Assembly (NCBI GenBank): GCA_003446605.1
Contig: DMDF01000075.1
Coordinates: 388-28,369, forward strand
Source of the DNA: Anaerolineaceae bacterium
GTDB lineage: Bacteria > Chloroflexota > Anaerolineae > Anaerolineales > Anaerolineaceae
Direction of reading: 5' to 3'
DNA length: 27,982 nt
A model generated the notes under the pieces. It ran no database searches. It had not been told where the DNA came from and was given only the letters and a program-made list of their open reading frames with translations. A program made the position numbers and the translations under genes. Shown in pieces: positions 1 to 5,206 of this stretch (the first letter of the stretch is position 1; every line of letters begins with the position of its first letter).

Positions 1-734
1 CCCGCATTTTGGAAGCAGTTCGCAAAGCGGGCGTGGAGGCTCGCTTCTATCAAGCCTCATCCAGTGAGATGTTTGGCGCTGCCAAACCACCGCAGAATGA
101 GGGTACAATCTTTGAACCGCAAAGCCCTTACGCCGCTGCTAAGGTGTACGCTTACTGGATCACACGCAACTACCGCGATGCGTATGACATCTTCGCATGC
201 AATGGCATTTTGTTCAACCATGAATCCCCGCGGCGTGGCGAAACCTTTGTAACCCGCAAGATCACGCGCGCGCTGGCAGCCATCAAAGCCGGCAAACAAA
301 GACATCTCTATCTGGGGAATCTGGATGCAAAACGTGACTGGGGTTACGCACCCGAATATGTAGAAGCCATGTGGACCATGCTGCAACTGGAAAAAGCAGA
401 TGATTTCGTGATCGGTACAGGTGAATCGCACACCGTTCGTGATTTTCTGCATGAAGCTTTCACCTATGCTGGTATGAATTATGAAGACTACGTTAGAATT
501 GACGAACGGTATTTCCGCCCGACCGAAGTGGATTACCTTTTATCTGACCCCTCCAAAGCCAAAAAAGCCTTCGACTGGAAACCTAAAGTGAAATTCCACG
601 AGTTGGTGCGCATCATGGTAGACGCCGACCTGGAGTTGCAAGGTCTACCCTGCCCTGGAGAAGGTCGCCAGATCCTCGAAACTAATTTTGGCGGCTGGCA
701 CCGCTGGGATAATCAGGTCATCAGCATGGAGTAA
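1..734 (+). CDS. gmd: GDP-mannose 4,6-dehydratase, 3' part (5' end outside window)
   Basis: Extended SDR-family NAD(P)-dependent enzyme converting GDP-D-mannose to GDP-4-keto-6-deoxy-mannose, the entry step to GDP-fucose/rhamnose-type sugars for surface polysaccharide. The reading frame is open to the window edge (codons begin at base 3), so the N-terminal Rossmann glycine motif is missing and a start at base 9 is only a TTG inside the gene. Visible family marks are the QASSSEMFG segment just after the edge, the catalytic YxxxK (SPYAAAK), the FNHESPRRGETFVTRKI substrate-binding segment, and the DWGYAPEYVEAMW segment typical of GMD. The C-terminus is normal and the gene is followed directly by a strong terminator, so it is the last gene of its operon. 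Family assignment is very secure; only the 5' end is unknown. Confidence 0.95.
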   Translation, partial: RILEAVRKAGVEARFYQASSSEMFGAAKPPQNEGTIFEPQSPYAAAKVYAYWITRNYRDAYDIFACNGILFNHESPRRGETFVTRKITRALAAIKAGKQRHLYLGNLDAKRDWGYAPEYVEAMWTMLQLEKADDFVIGTGESHTVRDFLHEAFTYAGMNYEDYVRIDERYFRPTEVDYLLSDPSKAKKAFDWKPKVKFHELVRIMVDADLELQGLPCPGEGRQILETNFGGWHRWDNQVISME

Positions 735-738
735 ACAA

Positions 739-782
739 GGAATAAAGAAAAACGGAGCGAACGCTCCGTTTTTCTTTATTCC
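739..782. terminator. Bidirectional intrinsic terminator, 20-bp perfect inverted repeat
   Basis: Arms at 739-758 and 763-782 are exact reverse complements over 20 bp, separated by a GAAC loop (759-762). The GC core CGGAGC/GCTCCG is flanked by A-rich and T-rich tracts, so it can act on both strands. It starts five bases after the gmd stop. Confidence 0.9.
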
Positions 783-796
783 ATATCACAACCTGC

Positions 797-825
797 TTGA
801 CAATATAGTACATTTGTTCTATCAT
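797..825 (+). promoter_or_regulatory. Sigma-70 promoter of the lytic transglycosylase
   Basis: TTGACA at 797-802 and TATCAT at 820-825, separated by exactly 17 bp. The expected start point, about 7 nt after the -10 box, is at 831-832, which is the A of the ATG. There is no room for a Shine-Dalgarno site, so a leaderless transcript is predicted. Confidence 0.75.
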
Positions 826-831
826 TGTTCT

Positions 832-1389
832 ATGAATACTCATAAATATTTCTTCCCCGCAGTTATCGTGTTGTGCGGCATGGTATTGGGTTTGATCACG
901 TTGACCAGCTCCCCACGGGTCACCCTGGCTGCCAGCAGTGTTGCTGTTGAAGAGCAACTCAATCCGTTGCAGATTACAGCGCTCTCCAGCAGCTACCCAC
1001 CAGCCATCCAGCAGTGGGAGGAGCTCATCAGCCGACATGCGACCCAGTACGGATTGGACCCAAACCTGATCGCTGCGCTCATTCTGCAGGAAAGCGGCGG
1101 CAACGCGCAAGCATACTCCACCAGCGGTGCAGTGGGGTTGATGCAGATCATGCCGCGCGATGGTATCGCACAATCTTTCATGTGTAATGACCACCCTTGC
1201 TTCCAGAACCGCCCCAGCATGCAGGAACTATACGACCCGCAATTCAACATTGATTACGGCACACGCTATCTGGCAAATCTGATCTCAAAATATGGTGATG
1301 AAAGGGAAGCGCTGTACCACTATGGTCCCTACGACACTGGCTACCGCTATGCTGATACAGTTCTAGCGATTTATTCAACTTATCAATAA
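832..1389 (+). CDS. Secreted SLT-type lytic transglycosylase
   Basis: Predicted peptidoglycan lytic transglycosylase (GH23/SLT fold) of 185 aa that cleaves MurNAc-GlcNAc bonds outside the membrane. A hydrophobic signal segment (about residues 8-34) precedes a single compact domain. The catalytic Glu87 lies in the QESGG motif, followed by GAVGLMQIMP, the classic SLT signature; later come the NIDYGTRYLA segment and a C-terminal repeat-like YGPYDTGYRYADTVL. An open frame extends back to 688, but that stretch overlaps gmd and the terminator. ATG at 832 is chosen because it sits right behind a good promoter and opens the signal peptide. It is monocistronic. Its small size, close to a bare SLT domain, suggests a housekeeping or envelope-remodelling role; the exact subfamily is not clear. 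Confidence 0.88.
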   Translation: MNTHKYFFPAVIVLCGMVLGLITLTSSPRVTLAASSVAVEEQLNPLQITALSSSYPPAIQQWEELISRHATQYGLDPNLIAALILQESGGNAQAYSTSGAVGLMQIMPRDGIAQSFMCNDHPCFQNRPSMQELYDPQFNIDYGTRYLANLISKYGDEREALYHYGPYDTGYRYADTVLAIYSTYQ

Positions 1390-1734
1390 AGCTTATTAAT
1401 TCTGCTTCTTTATTTTTCAATAGACTATTCAATTTTATTTCAACTATTCGATAGTTCTTTTAATATTAAACCAAAGATAATCCATTCACTGATTCTCACA
1501 GCACAAAAATATCTTTCTTCTGCTATTTCTCACTATTTAATATTGACTTCACTACAAAAAGGTCAATCTGTCTAATTTTCTGCGCAAATGTGGGACAAAG
1601 TTGTCAAAAATTACATCAAATTGCCGTCCAAAGGTCATGGAAACACCGAAAACACCACCCAAGTGGAAAGAAAGTCCACACATTTTTTGAAAACCGAGTA
1701 TTTGCAGTTGAGTCAATATTGTTATTCTACTGAA
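1390..1734. other. AT-rich intergenic region without a convincing gene
   Basis: 345 bases between a plus-strand and a minus-strand gene, which converge here. A weak hairpin, AACTAT-TCG-ATAGTT (1442-1456) followed by CTTTT, may terminate the upstream transglycosylase. A 64-codon frame at 1588-1782 has no ribosome binding site and no recognisable protein character. I see no repeat array or RNA gene. Confidence 0.6.
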
Positions 1735-2496
1735 CTATTCTATGGAGTAACGGTTTGCAAAATAACTCTCATAGTTAGTTAATTCAGCATCTGTCAAAGG
1801 TTCCACGAGAATATTTGTCGGTTGGAGACCATCTGAGACTTGCTGAACATTAAATTGAAGTACTGCACCGGATAATTGTCCGGATTGAGTTTGTATTATA
1901 TAAACGAAGCGCAATGGTGTTGATGTAGAAAAATCATAGGAAGTGTCCGTAGGAAAAACAACACCCGTACTTTGTCCTTGTGATACGTATCCCTGCTTTG
2001 TTGATGGTCCTTCCCCACTATGCCATTGAATGTCAGGATCAATTCCAAAATATCCATTAATTAGCCCACTGTCATAAGATGCATCATATTTCCAGTTATA
2101 GTAAATTGCCAAACCACTTATGTCACTGAAATAGGATGGATCATGGTCAGGTTTGAAAATAGGGTCACAATATAAAAGCAATTCAATAGTAAATTCCTTG
2201 CTTTGTACTGCTCCGCCTCCCAGTGAATTATCTACCGGACGTATTGATGAAACTATTTCGGGATTGGATAATGCAGGTAATGGACCATTTGATAAATTGC
2301 AACTTTCTTGCGAGATAACAACCGAAACTTGTTCTAGTGTTGGTTCATTTGTTGGAGAATTTCCACCTTCAGCAAGGTGTGTATCAGTGGATGTTAAATT
2401 TTCAACCATAGAATTTTCTGCAATGGATTGTGTTTGACAGTTTGAAATTAAGACTGCCATTATGCCAATGCTAAAAAGAAATCTCAGGTATTTCAT
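1735..2496 (-). CDS. Orphan lipoprotein of unknown function
   Basis: 253-aa predicted lipoprotein: a basic start (MKYLR), a hydrophobic segment and a lipobox-like LISNC putting the lipidated Cys at residue 20. A low-complexity Ser/Thr/Asn/Glu linker (about 21-58) leads to a mainly beta, aromatic-rich domain with two further Cys (roughly residues 66 and 109). I do not recognise the family. The gene is visibly richer in A+T than its neighbours and sits alone between two AT-rich gaps, which fits a recently acquired or fast-evolving gene. The ATG at 2496 is preceded by AAAGAG about ten bases upstream, a weak ribosome binding site. Location outside the membrane is well supported; function is unknown. 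Confidence 0.75.
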   Translation of the reverse strand: MKYLRFLFSIGIMAVLISNCQTQSIAENSMVENLTSTDTHLAEGGNSPTNEPTLEQVSVVISQESCNLSNGPLPALSNPEIVSSIRPVDNSLGGGAVQSKEFTIELLLYCDPIFKPDHDPSYFSDISGLAIYYNWKYDASYDSGLINGYFGIDPDIQWHSGEGPSTKQGYVSQGQSTGVVFPTDTSYDFSTSTPLRFVYIIQTQSGQLSGAVLQFNVQQVSDGLQPTNILVEPLTDAELTNYESYFANRYSIE

Positions 2497-2664
2497 AGTT
2501 TTTACTCTTTCGATTCCCTATGGCTTGAGAATCAAGTCTTTATTATTGATTTTATTTCCATCCCCAATTTGTGATGCAACATAGTATATCAATACTTATA
2601 AGAGTGCTGTGAGAATAATTTATGGGAATATAATGCAAATAGCAAGGCATTATTAAAAATTATG
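2497..2664. other. AT-rich spacer upstream of tRNA-Gly
   Basis: About 170 AT-rich bases with one small hairpin, CTTGA-GAA-TCAAG (2524-2536). No gene or clear minus-strand promoter for the lipoprotein could be assigned. Confidence 0.4.
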
Positions 2665-2693
2665 TTGACAAGATTTTTAAAGCCTAATATAAT
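2665..2693 (+). promoter_or_regulatory. Consensus promoter of tRNA-Gly
   Basis: TTGACA at 2665-2670 and TATAAT at 2688-2693, both exact consensus, with a 17-bp spacer. The predicted start is near 2700, about six bases before the mature tRNA. Confidence 0.9.
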
Positions 2694-2705
2694 CATGCCA
2701 CTTGT

Positions 2706-2779
2706 GCGGGCATAGTTCAATTGGTAGAACGCTTCCTTGCCAAGGAAGAGGTTTACGGGTTCGACTCCCGTTGCCCGCT
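2706..2779 (+). tRNA. tRNA-Gly (GCC)
   Basis: Seven-bp acceptor stem GCGGGCA/TGCCCGC, D-arm with GGTAG, anticodon stem CTTCC/GGAAG around the loop TTGCCAA (anticodon GCC), and a T-arm with GGTTCGACTCC. The discriminator is T and CCA is not encoded. It has its own promoter and terminator. Confidence 0.96.
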
Positions 2780-2781
2780 CT

Positions 2782-2812
2782 AAAGCGCAGAGAAAACCCT
2801 CCGCGCTTTTTT
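2782..2812 (+). terminator. Intrinsic terminator of tRNA-Gly
   Basis: AAAGCGC (2782-2788) pairs with GCGCTTT (2803-2809), extended by GAG/CTC across one mismatch, followed by a T run. Confidence 0.75.
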
Positions 2813-2866
2813 ATTCAATCGGTTATTAGGATTTGCTTGCTGCAAGCCAGCACTTTATTTGTTTCG

Positions 2867-2896
2867 TTGACAAAGAGGCTTGCGACACTTTATAAT
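2867..2896 (+). promoter_or_regulatory. Consensus promoter of tRNA-Cys
   Basis: TTGACA at 2867-2872 and TATAAT at 2891-2896 with an 18-bp spacer; the tRNA begins at 2912. Confidence 0.87.
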
Positions 2897-2911
2897 TGAA
2901 TTCCACACGAT

Positions 2912-2983
2912 GGCGACGTGGCCAAGCTGGCAAGGCAAGGGTCTGCAAAACCCTCATCACGGGTTCGAATCCCGTCGTCGCCT
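2912..2983 (+). tRNA. tRNA-Cys (GCA)
   Basis: Acceptor stem GGCGACG/CGTCGCC, anticodon stem AGGGT/ACCCT around the loop CTGCAAA (anticodon GCA), and T-arm GGGTTCGAATCCC. Discriminator T, the U73 identity base of cysteine tRNAs; CCA is not encoded. Confidence 0.96.
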
Positions 2984-2990
2984 CAAGCAG

Positions 2991-3017
2991 GGCGCTGTAC
3001 AACTGCAGCGCCTTTTT
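2991..3017. terminator. Intrinsic terminator of tRNA-Cys, touching the rnhA stop
   Basis: GGCGCTG (2991-2997) pairs with CAGCGCC (3006-3012), followed by five T. The T run overlaps the minus-strand rnhA stop codon at 3016-3018. Without an A tract to the left, it is mainly a plus-strand terminator. Confidence 0.8.
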
Positions 3018-3456
3018 ATTTCCCCTTGATCGCGTTGCGCGCTATCTTATCAACCCGTTCATTATAGATATTACCGTTGTGACCTCTCACCCATTTCCAT
3101 GTTATGGAATGAGTGTTAATCTCTTTTGCCAAATCCTGCCACAGGTCTACATTAGCCAGCACACCACCCTTGCGGCGCCAACCACGAGCGATCCAATTGG
3201 GTAACCATTCTTCAATACCTTTCTTGAGATATTGTGAATCAGTGAAAATTGTGACGGGCACTGTGGAAGGCACTACTTTGAGTGCTTGCAGTGCTGCAGT
3301 TAATTCCATACGATTATTGGTGGAAACAGCTTCTTTGCCTTTCAGAATGCGTTCTTTCCCATCCTGTACAAGAATGGCACCCCAACCACCCCGCCCCGGG
3401 TTGGGGTCACAGGCTCCATCCGTGTAGATCACGATCTCATTCTTCTTAGTTGTCAT
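3016..3456 (-). CDS. rnhA: Ribonuclease HI
   Basis: Cytoplasmic RNase HI of 146 aa, degrading the RNA strand of RNA-DNA hybrids (Okazaki primers, R-loops). All four metal-binding carboxylates are visible: Asp13 in IYTDGAC, Glu51 in RMELTAAL, Asp73 in FTDSQY and Asp136 in ERVDKIA. The WKWVRGHNGN segment is also typical and carries the conserved active-site His. Length agrees with the usual 145-155 aa. I start at the ATG ending at 3456 (MTTKKNE); a longer frame exists, with another ATG at 3468, but extra N-terminal residues do not look like RNase H. The start overlaps the end of the upstream solute-binding-protein gene by 11 bases, suggesting translational coupling. Confidence 0.95.
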   Translation of the reverse strand: MTTKKNEIVIYTDGACDPNPGRGGWGAILVQDGKERILKGKEAVSTNNRMELTAALQALKVVPSTVPVTIFTDSQYLKKGIEEWLPNWIARGWRRKGGVLANVDLWQDLAKEINTHSITWKWVRGHNGNIYNERVDKIARNAIKGK

Positions 3457-4846
3457 GAATGACCTCATTAGCAATCGTATCAAGATTTTCCAGGATGGTT
3501 GGGATATCCGCAGCGGCAACATTGAATTGAGATACTTGCCAGCCAACATCTTTTAACAAACTGGCAAGTATGTTCCAGCTGCTGACAGCAGGCAAAGGAC
3601 GGGAAAGGGGTAAATACTGCACAAGTCTCTGCCAGGCGGGGTGCTGATCCATCATATCCGCCAGTTCGGGCACAATTGCCAGCGTCACCGGTATTGAGTA
3701 GGTCTCTTCGGAGATTGCAATTTGCACATCGTCAGATAACATCCACCGAATGAACACCCAAGCTGCTTGCTCACGCTCTGGCTCTGAACGGGTAATGGCA
3801 TAAGACAGGGTAGCGCTGTTTACAATCGGGTCTCCATCCTGTCCCGGGTAGGGGATAATGATCCATTCATCTGTATTCCCTTCGATCTCATCCAGCGCCA
3901 GCTGACGCTGCCAATCTGCCACGCTTCCGCTGTAAAACAATGCATAGCGCCTCGCAAAATAAGCATAGGGAGTTGATTCCTTGCCCGTCCAAGCGCAATC
4001 CAGCTGATAAATGGTGCGCAGGAATTCCATGGCATCCTGATTTTCAGCAGTGTTGAATTCGATCCCGCGATTGAGATCCGCAGGGATTTCACCACCGCCA
4101 AAGGCTTGCATCCAGCTGAGCATGGTGACAGGTTCGTTATTATAGATCCATCCACCGGTGCCATTATTTTCATCGTTGGCATCAAACGCATTGAAACGAG
4201 CAGCTGCGCAAGCTTGATTGAGAAATTCTTCGGAGCTCGCCGGAGGGTTCTCAAAACCCAGTTCCTGTGCCCAGCTCTGGTTGTAGAACAGGATATTTAG
4301 GTTATATTCAGCTGGCACAGCATAGCGCACCCCTTCCAGTACATCCTCATCCCAAAAAACCGTGGGGAAAGTGCGCCGCTGTTCAGCGGAGATGCCTGTT
4401 TCAGGATTCGCGATCAGATCATCCAATGCTAATACCACTCCCTGTTGGTAGAGTGATCGATTGAACCTGGATGGAGCTGCCAGGATATCCGGCATATTCT
4501 CCTGCTCCAGTGCATCAAGCACCTCACTCATCAGAAAATTTTCATCCGCAACCGATTTTTCTTCGATGAAGATGCCCTGTTCATTGCTGCGATTGAATTC
4601 CGCCACTAGGGCAGCGATGCTGCTGGCTTTGTTCCCCGTCCAGGGGTGCCAAAACTGCAGCACTACGCCATCGGTTTCGGCAGGTATAGGAGTGGCGGTC
4701 GCATGGATTTGAGTGGGTAACGGTGTCGCCGATGCCACTGGTTGCGGAGACTGCGTCACAATTTCAGCTTGTGAAACATTACCAGCTTGTGTACAAGCTA
4801 CCATAAAGGCAAATAGGCACAATAGGAGGAAAACTGATTTTTTCAT
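3446..4846 (-). CDS. Extracellular solute-binding lipoprotein (ABC sugar-type)
   Basis: 466-aa lipoprotein resembling family-1 solute-binding proteins of carbohydrate ABC importers. The N-terminus has a signal peptide with lipobox MVAC (Cys18), then a Thr/Pro/Ala-rich tether (about 25-58), then the binding domain starting LQFWHPWTG, a typical opening strand. AVPAEYNLNILFYN and the LFYSGSVADWQ segment match the hinge and lobe motifs of the family. ATG at 4846 is chosen over the upstream in-frame codons because it starts the signal peptide. No permease or ATPase gene lies beside it, and the next gene is rnhA with an 11-base overlap, so it either works with a transporter encoded elsewhere or has another binding role. 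Substrate cannot be deduced. Confidence 0.88.
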   Translation of the reverse strand: MKKSVFLLLCLFAFMVACTQAGNVSQAEIVTQSPQPVASATPLPTQIHATATPIPAETDGVVLQFWHPWTGNKASSIAALVAEFNRSNEQGIFIEEKSVADENFLMSEVLDALEQENMPDILAAPSRFNRSLYQQGVVLALDDLIANPETGISAEQRRTFPTVFWDEDVLEGVRYAVPAEYNLNILFYNQSWAQELGFENPPASSEEFLNQACAAARFNAFDANDENNGTGGWIYNNEPVTMLSWMQAFGGGEIPADLNRGIEFNTAENQDAMEFLRTIYQLDCAWTGKESTPYAYFARRYALFYSGSVADWQRQLALDEIEGNTDEWIIIPYPGQDGDPIVNSATLSYAITRSEPEREQAAWVFIRWMLSDDVQIAISEETYSIPVTLAIVPELADMMDQHPAWQRLVQYLPLSRPLPAVSSWNILASLLKDVGWQVSQFNVAAADIPTILENLDTIANEVIHDN

Positions 4847-4899
4847 ATGCGTTAATCTTACCAAGAGATCATGCCCTATAGCGATGACATTGTGTTGAA

Positions 4900-4928
4900 T
4901 TGACAAACTGTTTTGATGTCTGTATAAT
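4900..4928 (+). promoter_or_regulatory. Consensus promoter of the T-box/valS transcript
   Basis: TTGACA at 4900-4905 and TATAAT at 4923-4928, both exact, with a 17-bp spacer. The transcript should begin near 4935, just before T-box stem I. The opposite strand carries the solute-binding-protein 5' region. Confidence 0.9.
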
Positions 4929-4934
4929 CGAAAA

Positions 4935-5187
4935 AACCATCGAGAGTAGTACATCCTGGAACCCTGCCAGAGAAGGAGTGCTCCGGCTGTAAGCCTCCAC
5001 AGTGAAGAACAGGATCGAAGTCGCTCGAGGAAAACTGCTGAAGAAATCCACAGGAAAGTAGAACAGCACGGGTAAGCCCGTTACAGCGCAACGGAACTAC
5101 CGGTTCCGGGTGAGAGCGCATCAATGCGAAGTGAGGTGGTACCGCGCAAGGAGGGATCCTTTCGTCCTCTGATGAAAGGATTTTTTA
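4935..5187 (+). promoter_or_regulatory. T-box riboswitch, valine-specific (GUC specifier)
   Basis: Leader RNA that senses uncharged tRNA-Val and controls valS by transcription antitermination. Stem I base: CGAG (4941-4944) pairs CTCG (5024-5027); ATCCTG (4953-4958) pairs CAGGAT (5010-5015). Between them lies the specifier loop, with AGTA on the 5' side and CGAAGTCG on the 3' side, placing the specifier codon GTC at 5020-5022, followed by a purine. The T-box core GAGGTGGTACCGCG is at 5133-5146; its TGGT bulge (5137-5140) complements ACCA, fitting the A73 discriminator of tRNA-Val. In the antiterminator GAGG (5133-5136) can pair CCTC (5166-5169), which excludes the terminator. All parts are seen in sequence; the amino-acid choice agrees with the gene downstream. 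Confidence 0.93.
5156..5187 (+). terminator. T-box-controlled attenuator terminator
   Basis: Eleven-bp stem: 5156-5166 pairs 5171-5181 (one G-T pair) around a CTCT loop, followed by TTTTTT. Its left arm and loop overlap the 3' half of the antiterminator, so the two structures are mutually exclusive. Confidence 0.88.
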
Positions 5188-5206
5188 TTTAATACCGGAG
5201 GATAGT

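Noticed and set aside
57..452. 131-codon frame antisense to gmd
   Set aside because: It lies wholly inside the well-supported gmd coding region in the opposite strand, with no family likeness.
688..831. N-terminal extension of the lytic transglycosylase frame
   Set aside because: It would run through gmd, the terminator and the promoter; the ATG at 832 opens the signal peptide.
1588..1782. 64-codon frame in the intergenic region
   Set aside because: No ribosome binding site, no recognisable protein character, and its end overlaps the lipoprotein gene on the other strand.
3013..3204. Plus-strand frame running from tRNA-Cys into rnhA
   Set aside because: It covers a tRNA and its terminator and is antisense to rnhA with its complete active site.
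4876..5124. Minus-strand frames over the T-box leader
   Set aside because: They cover the structured T-box, whose sequence is explained by RNA pairing.
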